Under the pieces are notes generated by a model, which had not been told where the DNA came from, searched no databases, and saw only the letters and a program-made list of their open reading frames with translations. A stretch of DNA of 64,000 nucleotides from Nemertoderma westbladi. Taxonomy: Eukaryota > Xenacoelomorpha > Nemertodermatida > Nemertodermatidae. The stretch covers positions 120,647-184,646 of the forward strand of contig JAUCBJ010001196.1 of the NCBI GenBank assembly GCA_032718475.1, in the 5' to 3' direction. The position numbers and the translations under genes are program-made. Of the stretch, positions 20,978 to 32,333 are shown one piece after another (position 1 is the stretch's first letter; every line of letters begins with the position of its first letter).

Positions 20978-21295
20978 TTGGAGGTGTCTCATTGGTTCCC
21001 CCCGCTTGACACTAGAACAAAATCGCCTCCGATTTGCAGGACATTGCTTTCGCCGTGAGGAACAGTCAGTGCATAATCTTGCACTTTGGCAGCCGCATGG
21101 AGTGAATAAGCATGGTGGACAGCCCATGACTTTCTTGAGACGCATCTTAAATGACATTGGCCTTGAAGATGCGGATTATCTAGCAATTGTCATGGGTGAT
21201 AGGGAGTTGTGGCGGCGTAAATTTGTCGACAAGACGGCACAGCATACTTAAAAATGCAGCTGCAATGCAGCATGCCGATCCTAGTAGTAGTAGTA
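20978..21295 (+). mobile_element. RTE-1 LINE, short 3' fragment
   Basis: Begins inside the family's C-terminal coding region (ATTGGAGGTGTCTCATTGG) and runs through HNLALWQPHGVNKHGGQPMT to the stop and TAG-repeat tail near 21280-21295. It is a typical 5'-truncated insertion. The antisense frames at 20939-21186 are shadows. Confidence 0.85.
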
Positions 21296-21871
21296 TATAC
21301 ATAAATGTATTAGCCTGCTGTGGTTATATTTTTTATAGGGCGTACTCTTTCTCTCAAGGGAAATTGTTATTTAGATTAATAGTATTGGCATCTGTAGTGA
21401 AACCTGTACTGATACATGTTTGTATTTCAGTACACAGATGTATGTACAGAAATCGACAACAACTGACTGACAGTTTTTTTAAACTTGTTCCGTTCTTATA
21501 ATATTGTTATATAATAAAAATAAAATTACGACCAAATAAAATGGTGGGAAATACAAACGATCTTTGTGTAAAAGGTTGTGAGGAAAATATAACCTCCACT
21601 AAGGGTCCCCCTTCAGTCTGCTGTTTGAAACTCATGGACTCACCTCACCTCGATTAGGGAGGACAGTCATTGTTTTGCTAACCAGATGTTCAGGGCGGTT
21701 ATGGGTGGATTTTGAACCCGAGAATCACTCGCGGCAATAAAGCAAATCTCTTCTTATTCCCACCCAGTAATGGCATTCTGTGTAGAGGATGTCCCACCTC
21801 TTAAACAGCATTAAACTGAAGCGTTTAAAGAACTGCATCATATCCATTTGGCGACAAGTAAGTCAATTTGG
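21296..21871. other. Unassigned sequence
   Basis: No gene is recognised. A moderately GC-rich block at about 21600-21830 (GATTTTGAACCCGAGAATC) might be part of an old SINE or other repeat, but no second copy is seen in this window. Confidence 0.3.
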
Positions 21872-22574
21872 TTAACCTTCTATCTCCAAGTGTTCCAAAT
21901 TGGGAGCAGTTTATTAAATTCAACTGGAGGAAATTTAATTTAGGCTAATATTACTTTTTTTAATGTTAATATGTTTAGGAAGAGTGGAATATTGTTTTTA
22001 ATTTTCAACTTCAAATGTTTTCAAACTTCAAGTTGGTCTTTTGGCATGCCAAATTATGCGAATCCTCATTCTTTTTTATTTTTGGGACATGCAAACAATA
22101 TTGGTCAAAAACGTTACAAATTCGATATTCCAATCCAGTGGCGACATTAAAATTAGGTTTTTAAATAATATGACATTATTATTTGAAAAAAAATTCTGAA
22201 AAACGAACATCTTGTGCCAAATTACTCCCTTTAAACATTGATGTTCCCATTTGGGAACACTGGTGAGAAAATAGAATATCAAAAATTAGAAAATAATTGT
22301 ACTCGATGTATTACTCTAAAAAAATCATTTAAAATTACATAACGAATATGTAGGCCCTATTTGTGTCCTGCTGTATCAAAAACGACCAGCTATTGTCCCA
22401 TTTGGGAACACTATATGGGAACGTATTTCTGCTGCAAAGTAATATATAAGTTTATATTTTTTAAGTAAAATTGAACCAAATACAGTTTGACTATTGATGT
22501 AGGTAGGACGAATGCAATATGTAGAGCTGAAATAAACCTTTTATGCCATTTTTTGTCCCATTTGGGAACAATTT

Positions 22575-22800
22575 TTGGTGTATAGGCTCGGCACGGGACG
22601 AGAGAACAGATCTAATGGAAGGCAGTAGGGCTAGTTGGCTCGGGTCAAGACGCGAGAATATATCTAATGGATCGCAGTAGGGCGTGTTGGCTGGGCTCAG
22701 TACTCGAAAATAGATCGAATGGAGCGCTGTAGGCAGGTTGGCTCGGCTCAGTACTCGAAAATAGATCGAATGGAGCGCTGTAGGCATGTTGGCTCGGCCC
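22575..22800. repeat. 51-bp minisatellite, left part
   Basis: About four copies of a unit like GGCTCAGTACTCGAAAATAG followed by ATCGAATGGAGCGCTGTAGG. The array is interrupted by the RTE-1 insertion and resumes at 26500. Confidence 0.8.
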
Positions 22801-23202
22801 GGATCAGGTCAGGTCAGGTATTCTAGGTCATTGATCAAGAAAACTTGCCACCTCCATGCAGCATAAAGGAGGTGCCACCTGTAGCTGCATAGACCCTCTT
22901 ACTAGGGCAAATCTAGTCCTGTAACTAGGACCCCCTTTGTTCTGGAATAAGGACGTCATTGGTCCTGGATTAAGGACCCATATACTTGGCTGCAGGGGTA
23001 TATGGCCTGACCAGGCAGATGGTGATCTACCAATGGCTGGTCAGGAGTAGAGTGTTCTCATGTCCACTCTGAGAGCACTTCACAGCGACCTGCACCTGGC
23101 AGCAAGGGTACAGGGCATGACCCAGCAGATGAGCTGCAACAGCCAATGGTGGGTCATGTGCGCCAGAGTAGATATGGGTGATGGGCCTCATATCTGACTC
23201 CA

Positions 23203-25587
23203 TTGCGACACCCACCCTGTGGAATGGCAAACCAGGGTGTGGTATTTGCCCCGAGAGCTGACTCGACAAAAAAGCACCCCCAACCCCCACTATGGATTAC
23301 ATTAGCTAGCAATGCGGAGGTCCGGCCACTAGAGGCCAGTGGAATTACCGGACACAATCGGCCTCACAGGCGTCAGTTAACTCCTGACCGGCTGCCTGTC
23401 TCAACCCCTACTGGAGAGAGAGCAGCCAACAATTTTTTGAGTCTCTTTCCTGATGACCTTTCTGGCCCAAACCCTGGGTCACCAGGAAGGCCAGATTGTG
23501 ATGGGGAGAGGGATTCTGGAGTTGGAGGCTACTCTCATGTTCCACCCCGACCAACAAAGCCACTGGTGAATCTGAGGCAAGTCACAAGACTAGCCTCAGT
23601 AAACACCATAACACTCGGGTCCCCAATGCGACAAGGTGAGCTGACTGCCTTGGCAGATAAGCTTTCTCTTAGTGCAGTGGGTGTTCAAGAGCACCGAATG
23701 CAGACTGGACAGACTGATGAGGTTCTGATTAAGGACATGGGGGGCGGTTGGCGACTCGCCCTCGCGTCAGCAGATGATAGTGGCAATGGTGGAATTGGTC
23801 TATTGATGAATCCAACTGCACATGCAGCATTGGACAAAATAGACCAAATCTCTAACCGCATCATCCGTTGCCACTTCTCATGTTCTGGAAGACTGGCTAA
23901 GAAGTTTCCTAAGGTGGTTCTGATTGTGTGCTACTCTCCAACTAGTGTTGCCCCTGTAGAGGAGGTGGAAAATTTCTACCACAATCTACAAGCAGCTACT
24001 GATGGAGTGGATCAGCATGCATTCTTAACATTCCTGGGAGACTTTAATGCAAGTCTGCATCAATCACCTACATCGCCCTGGGTCTATAGCAATAGTGTTA
24101 ACCGAAATTCTGTCCATCTTCAGGATTTTATCTCTGGAAATGGATTGTTTTCGGCTGGAACCCAGTTCAAGAAGCGAACTGGAAAGCTATGGACTCATAG
24201 TGGACCCAGTGGTCACAAGTCCCAGATAGACCATATTCTGTTTCGTAGGAAATACAGAAGCTCTATACAAGACTGTAATGCATTTACACTTCGACCCTTC
24301 TCCAGTGATCACCGCCTTATTGTGGCCAAGGTAATACTTAGTCTGCGTGCTAGCAGAACAACGAAATCTGCCTTGCCGCGGCATGACTGGTCCTCTCTGT
24401 TGCAACAGCCAAATGTGAGATCCAGCTTCACACTACAGCTGAGCAACAGGTATGAGGCTCTTGCCTCTGAGGTGGCAGATCACTGTGAGGGCTATACTGC
24501 CTTTACAGAAGCAGATAAGTTAGCAGCTGCAGAAACAGTTCCTGTATACCCTCGAAACAGGAAAAGGGCCCCCTGGACTGACAACAAAATTCAGAAGTGC
24601 CGAAATGACCTTCATAAGGCGCAGAAAGAGTCCCGACTCAAACAGACTACAGCGGCCAAGAATGCAGTTAAGGCTGCATCTAGGTCCCTGAACAGGCAGT
24701 ACTCTGCTAATCTACAGGAGCTAATAAACCAACAGGTTGATGCCATCAATGATGCTGACGACAGCAGGCAATCATCCCAGGCATGGAAATCGATCAATCT
24801 GCTTACTGGGCGGAAAAGCCAACCAACCACCAAGGTTAAGGCTGAATCACCAGCCGATCGCCTCAATGGTTGGAAAGCCCACTTTGAAAAGCTCCTCAAT
24901 AATGACAGGGTATCGCCTGATAACTTTATAGAAGTAAAAGTGTCTGAGTCTGTACTCCCAGATATTCCCATTGGCGATATCTCCTTTGCAGAAGTGAAGG
25001 CTGCTGCAAAGAGCATTAAGACCAATCGTGCCAGTGGAGTAGATGGTGTTCCCCCTGAGGTCTTTAAAATACCTGAGTGTTTAAAGCTCATCTATCCCAT
25101 CATAGTAGACATGTACCGAACAACAAGAGTCCCACAAGAAATGAAAACAAATAAGTTGGTGCCAGTTTCCAAGAAGGGCAACCTAACACTCTATGGTTCT
25201 TTTCGGGGAATCTCATTGATCTCGATTGCTGCAAAGCTATACAATAGAATTATATTAAATCGCATCAGGGATCCTATTGTGAGACTGCTCCATGGAAATC
25301 AGAATGGGTTCCGTAAAGGTCGTTGGACCATGGAGCCTATTTTGGCACTTTATACAAGGATAATCAAGACAAGAGTTATCAAAAAAAGAAAGACAGGCAT
25401 CTGGCTGTTATCTTTGTTGACTTCTTCAAGGCCTTTGATTCAGTATACGATGGTTCGACAACATTTGTGTCTACTGTTGACGGTGACACAGAACCATTTG
25501 AAGTGTTATGGGGCGTCCTCCAAGGAGACACACTTGCGCCATTCTTGTTCATTATTGTGGTTGACTATGTTCTACGCATGTCCTTAG
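23203..25587 (+). pseudogene. RTE-1 endonuclease and first half of reverse transcriptase
   Basis: An apurinic-type endonuclease and RT of an RTE-group LINE. The frame opens at 23203; the endonuclease starts near residue 130 (SAVGVQEHRMQTG, LLIVCYSP-type strand, FLGDFNAS, DHILF, SSDHRLIV). It is followed by a linker rich in KR and by RT motifs (NRASGVDGVPPEV, RGISLISIAAKLYN, NGFRKGR). Homology to RT is lost near 25340, where small insertions shift the frame. The remaining residues to 25587 are out of frame. The correct frame resumes in 25323-26456, so the copy is inactive. Confidence 0.85.
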
Positions 25588-26456
25588 ATCATTATAATGA
25601 TGATGGGGTTATGATAACTCCACCTACTGGCTCTAGAAGTCGAGGAAATCCTGCCAAGTACCTAACTGATCTAGACTTTGCTGATGACTTAGGAGTACTC
25701 TCAGAATCATTAGAAGGAGCCCAACGGCTCCTCAGCTCATTAGAACATGCTGCTTCTAGTGTTGGTCTTTTTATTAACTCCGGAAAGACCAAAATTCTGA
25801 CAGTTAACTTTGAAAGTCCTCAGCAAGTCTCTGATCGGATGAGCATAAGCTCAAAGGATGGTATGCTTGAGCATGTGGACGACTTCTGTTACCTGGGATC
25901 ATGGATCCGGAAGTCAGGTGAGGACCTTCGAATACGTAAGGGAAAGGCATGGGCAGCCTTGAATAGGCTTTCCAGGATTTGGAAGTCACCGAGAATTAAT
26001 CGGAAACTTAAGGTCCGATTATTTAGAGCAGCAGTAGTTCCAGTACTCCTCTACGGGAGTCCATGCTGGGCTCTAACTGCTGAGGACACAAAATCTCTGG
26101 ATGGCACATTCACAAGAATGCTACGCCGGGTACATTGTGTCAAGTACAATGCACACATCTCCAACCAGACACTATATAACATTGGAGGTGTCTCATTGGT
26201 TCCCCCAAGCTTGACACTAGAACAAAATCGCCTACGCTTTGCAGGACATTGCTTTCGCCGTGAGGACCAGCCAGTGCATAATCTTCTACTTTGGCAGCCT
26301 CATGGAGTGAATAAGCATGGTGGACAGCCCATGACTTTCTTGAGACGCATCTTAAAGGACACTGGCCTTAAAGATGCGGATGATCTAGCAAATGTCATGG
26401 GTGATAGGGAGTTGTGGCGGTGCAATTTTGTTGACAAGCCGGCACAGCATTCTTAA
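25340..26456 (+). pseudogene. RTE-1 reverse transcriptase, second half
   Basis: Continues the RT in the +1-shifted frame: VIFVDFFKAFDSV, then LQGDTLAPFLF, then FADDLGVL (the catalytic box), and the family's C-terminus ending FVDKPAQHS. Compared with 46598-47311, about 27 residues between FKAFDSV and YDGSTTF are deleted here (RMFSILSLYGIPDE region). Both lesions, frameshift and deletion, disable the enzyme. Confidence 0.85.
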
Positions 26457-26499
26457 AAATGCAGCTGCAATACAGCATGCCGATCCTAGTAGTAGTAGT

Positions 26500-26800
26500 G
26501 GCTCGGGTCAAGACGCGAGAATATATCTAATGGATCGCAGTAGGGCGTGTTGGCTGTGCTCAGGACGCGATAATATATCTAATGGAGCGCAGTAGGGCGT
26601 GTTGGCTCGGCTCAGTACTCGAAAATAGATCGAATGGAGCGCTGTAGGCATGTTGGCTCGGCTCAGGATGCGAATATAGATCTAATGGAGCGCAGAATGG
26701 CGTGTTGGTTGGGCTCGGGGCGCGAGAATAGATCTAATGTAGCGCAGTAGGGCGTGTTGGCTCGGTTCAGGGCTCGAAAATAGATCGAATGGAGCACAGT
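26500..26800. repeat. 51-bp minisatellite, right part
   Basis: About six diverged copies of the same unit as 22575-22800, resuming immediately after the LINE tail and ending at a GTTCCCAAATGGGAAC palindrome. Confidence 0.8.
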
Positions 26801-26951
26801 GTTCCCAAATGGGAACAGGTTTTTTTTGAGAAAACTAACAGGCGCAATGAAAATTTTTTTTGCAAAGTTTATGTTGACTCGATTTGAAACGGTTTCAAAA
26901 ATTTCCACGAATTGGCTCACATTTAAAGAGGGTTGGGAAATAGAAGGTTAA

Positions 26952-28090
26952 CATTACAAGTATCATCTCTAAACTCATTCATCCTACTTATCGCGCTTCT
27001 ATTCTCATGGAATGAGTGAGCGCCATCCAGAGACATATTGGCATTGGTATGCGTTAGGGGATTTATAAAGGACACATCTCCGGAACTCTGTTCCCCGGAA
27101 ACACGAAACTGAGACATCTAGACGTCCATATTGGTAAGCGATCTGTAGTTGAAAATATTTCCGACTATTGTCTTTAGGTCGGCTCTCACTGAATGTGATG
27201 TGAACTCTGTTAGGTTTTAGTTTTGGTATGGCTGTTTACTGAATCAGACCTCATGCTGACTGGCTGAGGTTGGATGGAAAATGAAGATTGACGAGATTGT
27301 TACATTTAATGTCATCCTATTATTACTGTGAGTGCATGATACGTGAATCGTGTTGCTACATACCTTAATGTTGCATTCTATGTAATGCGCTAGTAGACAA
27401 TAATGCACTAGTAATAGGAAAGCAAGGCACCTGTCTAGGAATCAATTTTCAATAAATTAATGATGTTAATGTATCAATTGTCACTACTAATGTACGTAAT
27501 GTAAGTGCACCTGGACTGTGTAATATTTCTTTATGTGTTTAGTTTCTTCTATGCATTGCTTCTGTTTTGCACTGATGATGGCTATTATATATAATAGAAA
27601 CAATTGCCGATTCAGTAAATAATTAAAATGGAATTAAGGGCTAATGGACATGAATAGTATTTTGGGTTAATTTTTATCTCCATTATTTTTCTTCACTTTC
27701 CGCTTCTATATCAACAATAAGACTACTTTATTTCTATGGGAATGCGATCTTGAATTCGGACTAGGGTTTTAGGAATGGTACCCAGTTGCTGTCTTTGTGT
27801 TCTGCATCGGGCTCCACCATAACCTCATGCTCTTGAAAATCGACCCAGAATTGAATACATTGAATTCAGTTTTCACATGGTTCATCAGTCATCAGGACAT
27901 TCACCAAGTATTGGAGCCTTCCTTTGACTATTATTTGCTTTTTTTTTTAATTCTACCCCATCTTTTCTTATTTATGTTTTAATAAATATACCATTGTCTG
28001 CCGCCAATTTACATCTTAATTCATATTCTATTATAGACCTTTAACATCTTTGTTACTTTTTATCGTATGTGTTATTATAATGAACGATTA
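26952..28090. other. Unassigned sequence
   Basis: Between two transposons. Open frames are short (26923-27117, 27797-27982) and show no recognisable domain. No bounded repeat is seen. Confidence 0.35.
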
Positions 28091-28385
28091 CACTGGGGAA
28101 CACAATTTTTGTTGAGTTAGATCTGACAGTTGTTTTTAACTAATTTTGGGCTGCTGAATCCAAAAATGATATCAGTTTTTCTCTACCACCTCAACTTTTT
28201 GAACTATAGGATCATTTGCTTTATTTTAAATATCAGAAAAACTCTGCGGTTAAAAGATATATAAAATATAATGTTTTTAACTATTGCATAGATAGAGATC
28301 AAAGACATTGCATTACAACGTTTATAAATTAGGTAATAGCCACATTAAGGTTATTATAGGGATGTATGGCTACTGAAATTATGTT

Positions 28386-30077
28386 TTAAGGTAAAAATTT
28401 ACGCTTATAGCTTTTCCTTGAGTGTTCAATCTTTGGACAATCGCGCTTGATGCTCCAGCAATAGTCCGCCATCATATGTACATCCCACCTACCCTGATAA
28501 CGCTCTTCCATGACCTTCAAATCTTGGTGAAATCGTTCACCCTGCTCATCACTGACAGCACCAAGATTTTCCGGGAAGCTATCAAGGTGACTATGAAGAA
28601 AGTGCAGTTTTATGCTCATGTTGCAACCGAGTGCTTTGTAGCTATCCAATAGTTTCTGGACAATTTCAGCGTAATTCTTTGCTCTTGTATTTCCAAGAAA
28701 GTTCTTTATGACATCTTTGAATGATAACCAAGCTTTTTCCTCCAGTTGCGACATGGTCCCGATGAAATGTTCATCCCTGGTGAGCTGCCGAATCTGTGGA
28801 CCATCAAAGACACCGGCCTTGATCTTTTCAATGGACAGCCCAGGAAATACCAAGGTGAGATACTTGAAACAGTCGCCTTCAGTTGGTAGTGCTTTGACGA
28901 ATTGCTTCATGAGACCCAGTTTTATGTGCAGAGGTGGGAATATTATTTTACTCCTGTCAACAAGTGGGTCATATAGAATATTGGGATCTCCAGATTTGAG
29001 GTCAGATCTTGGAGGCCAATTTGTCTCAACCCAGTGCCTCTCTCGAGCTCGGCTGTCCCACATGCACAGAAAGCAGGGATACTTTGTGTAGCCACGTTGT
29101 TGGCCAAGAAGGAAACAAACCATTTTAAGGTCAACACAGATGATCCAATTGTGTTTGTCATATTGCAAAAACTCAATGACACTCTTAATGTCTCCATATT
29201 CTTCTCGAAGACAAACTGAATGGCCGATTGGCACTGCACCGAATAAATTTCCATTGTGGAGAAGGACACACTTCAAGCTCCGCTTTGAGCTATCGATGAA
29301 CAGTCGCCATTCAATTGGATTGTACATCGGAACTCCTAATTCCTCCAGTAAACCAGCAATGTTGTGGCAATACACAAAGCTACTATCACTTCGAAAGTAC
29401 TTCAGAAATTCACTTTCCCTGGTACGAAAGTATGATACCTTTGCTCCTTGTTCAAGTAAGTTTTTCTCATTAAGTTTAGATGCTAAGATTTCTGACGCCT
29501 TTTTTGAAAGGCCCAAATCACGTGCCAAATCATTTATCTCATGTTGAGCAAATCCCTTAAGAGCTGAATCATCTTTGACTTCAAAGTCGGTGTCATCATT
29601 GTTGTCGCTGTGTTCTTCAACATCACCCAGATCTTCTTCTAGTGGGGGTAGTTGACTAAAAACGGGTACCGGGATTTCATCTGAATGGGGCACTGGACGT
29701 ATGGCTGATGGTAGATTAGGATATTCTATTTTACTTTTGTTTTTCTTGTTGTACCCTGAAGTTTTCACTAAACAAAAGTAACAATCAGTGCAATGGTCTT
29801 TTTGTTCTCGCCAAATCATTGGTATACCAAATGCCAACTTTTCACGAGTTCCTTTGGTCCACATCCTTAAACTCTCAACACACTGCTTGCAGACCTTTTC
29901 GGGGGCCCAAGGCTTGCCTTGATCACCGAGTTTTACCTTAAAATATGCGAAATATGCATGCTTAACAAATGCGCTAATGTTTGTTCTTTGGCTTGGAATG
30001 GTGAAGCTACCGCAGATATAGCAAAATGAATCGGGACTGTTTATGCATTTGCGACGAGAAGTAGAAGGAGCAGACAT
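28386..30077 (-). CDS. Transposase-like protein of the CACTG element
   Basis: An uninterrupted frame reaching upstream to 30173; Met at 30077 (MSAPSTSRRKC) is preferred because the preceding codons fall in a duplicated segment that is repeated upstream, giving about 563 aa. The N-terminus has paired cysteines (CYICG ... CKQC), suggesting a zinc-binding DNA-recognition domain. An acidic linker follows (DLGDVEEHSDNNDDTDFEV). The core contains YPCFLCMWDSRARERHW, IFPPLHIKLGLMKQFVKAL and, near the end, SDEQGERFHQDLKVMEERY. The acidic residues in the last block and the His-rich LHFLHSHLDSF before it could be catalytic, but this is not established here. I recognise the protein as one of a common, unnamed family in invertebrate genomes. 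No stop or shift was found. Confidence 0.75.
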   Translation of the reverse strand: MSAPSTSRRKCINSPDSFCYICGSFTIPSQRTNISAFVKHAYFAYFKVKLGDQGKPWAPEKVCKQCVESLRMWTKGTREKLAFGIPMIWREQKDHCTDCYFCLVKTSGYNKKNKSKIEYPNLPSAIRPVPHSDEIPVPVFSQLPPLEEDLGDVEEHSDNNDDTDFEVKDDSALKGFAQHEINDLARDLGLSKKASEILASKLNEKNLLEQGAKVSYFRTRESEFLKYFRSDSSFVYCHNIAGLLEELGVPMYNPIEWRLFIDSSKRSLKCVLLHNGNLFGAVPIGHSVCLREEYGDIKSVIEFLQYDKHNWIICVDLKMVCFLLGQQRGYTKYPCFLCMWDSRARERHWVETNWPPRSDLKSGDPNILYDPLVDRSKIIFPPLHIKLGLMKQFVKALPTEGDCFKYLTLVFPGLSIEKIKAGVFDGPQIRQLTRDEHFIGTMSQLEEKAWLSFKDVIKNFLGNTRAKNYAEIVQKLLDSYKALGCNMSIKLHFLHSHLDSFPENLGAVSDEQGERFHQDLKVMEERYQGRWDVHMMADYCWSIKRDCPKIEHSRKSYKRKFLP

Positions 30078-30116
30078 GATCTGAAACAACTGTGAGCAGA
30101 TATGTGACAGAGTTGA

Positions 30117-30598
30117 CGAACCAATGAACCAGGTAATGAACGAGGTAATCGCATCCAACAAACAGTTATTCACAGGTCTTTGATTTAATGTTTAGATGGT
30201 AGATCGGGGGCCTTAACAACAGCTGTATTAAAATTAGAACAGAGATTTCCTACTATAGCACTATACTGTACCGGTAGGCCTACCACTACCGCTACTGGTA
30301 TGACAAGAAATGTATGTAATTTGAGTTCCAGGTTTAAAATTCCCTTGAAAAAATTCCCCTAAAATTCCCCAAAAACCAATGAACCAGGTAATGAATGAGG
30401 TAATCGCATCCAACAAACAGTTATTCACAGGTCTTTGATTTAATGTTTAGAAGGTACATCGGGGGCCTTAACAACAGCTGTATTAAAATTAGAACAGAGA
30501 TTTCCTACTATAGCACTATACTGTACCGGTAGGCCTACCACTACCGCTACTGGTATGACAAGAAATGTATGTAATTGAGTTCCAGGTTTAAAATTCCC
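30117..30598. repeat. Tandem direct duplication (about 229 bp) in the transposon's 5' region
   Basis: 30117-30345 and 30374-30598 are nearly identical (AATGAACCAGGTAATGAA to CCAGGTTTAAAATTCCC), separated by a short A/C-rich spacer. The duplication covers the region upstream of the transposase start and so might duplicate its promoter. Confidence 0.85.
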
Positions 30599-30899
30599 TC
30601 CACCTGAGAACTTACTGAAGTCACAATTTAGTGTTGGACAAATGTAAGTGTCCTAAAATAGGCTACACTGCACTGGTTGCTAACCTTAGATGTTTGTAAT
30701 TGTATATTATCAGTCCTTATTAATTACAGCTAAAATTCAATTTTGCTTGCTCAGATTCTAAGCTGTAGAGCAAAAACTTGACGTGCTAGGCAAAAACTGA
30801 CTGCAGTTTTGAATTCAGCATGTCAAGTTTAGTCGAAATCAGCTAAAAAATCCCAATCAACAGAAATCTTTTTTCAAATTGTTCCCCAGTGTTATTTAT

Positions 30900-31272
30900 A
30901 TTAATTTGTATTATATGACTGTAACGGCTATTGAAGAAACACTGTGTAATAATTTTTGTGGGATTTCTCGAATTTTAGATTAGGAATTAATTGATCGTCA
31001 AATGAGACGATTTTATTATTATTTTTTAATCTAATATTGTTTTCGTCTCCTAGGTTGCAACAATTTATACGCCTAATAATTATTTACGGTACATATATAT
31101 ACAGTATATACACAGAATATATATTTTGAATACAATTTGGTATCCAAATTTCACGGTGGTCTTGGTCTTCGTTTTTATTATTTTTTCTCTATTTGCCTTC
31201 TATGCAATTTCTGTCTCGTGTTGATTCTTTGAGTGTGCCTGATTTGTACAGTAAATTGTCTTATAGATTTAA
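30900..31272. other. Unassigned AT-rich sequence
   Basis: Between the CACTG element and the next TTAA element. T-rich, with no gene recognised. Confidence 0.3.
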
Positions 31273-32055
31273 GGGGGGTATCACCGCGACTGCAAAATTT
31301 TCCAATTTTCTGAAAATTTTTGAAATTTTTTTTCTTCTACCTTTGTGGTTTCATAGAATGTCTTTCATGTGGTGACATCGGTTTTTACCATTGGATATTT
31401 TTCCACCACAAAACAGAACTTTTCTACAACATAATTTATTGATTATATTCATGACTCTCCGTATAAAACAACCTTTTTCTCAGTTTGCTGATTTTGAAAT
31501 TTATCATCACTAAATTCCCTACTATTTTTTTATTTTTCACTCAATTTTTTATCAAACATATACCAAAATGTTCAGCAGCTTTAAGGCTACAATCCTTAGT
31601 ATTGGTTTTGTAAAATATGTCCATTTGAATGTTCTATGATCCATTATGTAACTGCTTCTCTTTGTCTATCTCAAAATATATGATGCCCGAAATATAACCC
31701 GAACATACTAAAACCCTCATAAATTTTTCAAAAACAATAATTTTGTGTTGAAATTTTCACAGAAGATAGCCTACATATCTAGGTTCATTAGGCCAAACTC
31801 TTGGACCGAGAACTGCAACCCGGTTGGTACTACAGATCCTTCTACATGAGATATTTTTCATTAGAATCCTCAAAATCTTTCCAAATTTTGAAAAAAAACC
31901 GACTTGCACAAAAAGTCCCATATTTTTCGAACAAAATGGTTTGTGAAGGTATCCACACTCAGTTTTCTTAGTTAAAGATAACAGATAATTGTTGCAGGGT
32001 ATCAGAACAGTAGCTATAAAAATAAAAAAAATATATATTTGGGGTGATACCCCCC
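31273..32055. mobile_element. TTAA-flanked 783-bp element with G-rich ends
   Basis: TTAA at 31269-31272, then GGGGGGTATCACC; the right end is GGTGATACCCCCC, then TTAA at 32056-32059. The inside is T-rich without a gene. TTAA duplications occur in piggyBac and Kolobok-type transposons. The G-rich ends recall the larger element at 54546-56189. Confidence 0.7.
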
Positions 32056-32333
32056 TTAACTTTATGGGTCAGTATGTATAAATATTTTCACTCATTTTAT
32101 ATGTTAAATTACTTATAGACGCGGCGCAGTCCAGCACACTATTTCGAGTATTCGCGTGATACCCACCAACTAGTGGCACTAGCTACTATGTGGAGCTCAC
32201 ACGAATTCGGATCCACACCATAAATATTGTAATTCGATCTATCTTGTGTTTGTTAATATGTTGGTCTATCGCTCCTTATTATGTTGAAATGAAATAAAAT
32301 CAATCAATCAAATGAGAGTACACCATTATACTC

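Larger units (their letters stand above)
22800..26505 (+). mobile_element. RTE-1 LINE, near-full-length copy
   Basis: Starts with TCAGGTCAGGTCAGG repeats and a roughly 400-bp 5' region (22800-23200) that recurs inverted at 46405-46620. It carries endonuclease and reverse transcriptase and ends in a TAG-repeat tail at about 26488-26500. It sits inside the 51-bp minisatellite of the piggyBac-like element, whose units resume directly after the tail. RTE-group elements characteristically end in short simple repeats rather than poly-A. Confidence 0.88.
21876..26947. mobile_element. piggyBac-like non-autonomous element flanked by TTAA
   Basis: TTAA at 21872-21875 precedes CCTTCTATCTCC, and the right end is the inverse, GGAAATAGAAGG followed by TTAA at 26948-26951. 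TTAA duplication with a CCYT terminus is the hallmark of piggyBac. The element contains the palindromic motif GTTCCC-NNNN-GGGAAC, exact or near-exact, at about 22243, 22395, 22555 and 26802, and a weaker version at 21890-21907. No transposase is present. Its minisatellite is split by an RTE-1 LINE, so the element itself was about 1.4 kb before that insertion. Confidence 0.7.
28091..30890 (-). mobile_element. CACTG-ended DNA transposon (CACTA/Chapaev-like)
   Basis: The left end CACTGGGGAACA is matched by the reverse complement of TGTTCCCCAGTG-type sequence at the right end (ending 30890). TTA lies directly outside both ends, a probable 3-bp duplication. CACTA/CACTG ends with 2-4-bp duplications characterise the CMC group (CACTA, Mirage, Chapaev). 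It encodes one large minus-strand protein. Superfamily placement is an inference from the ends. Confidence 0.65.

Noticed and set aside
23027-25091. Minus-strand frames across the RTE-1 copy
   Set aside because: Shadows of the endonuclease/RT coding sequence; no independent motifs.
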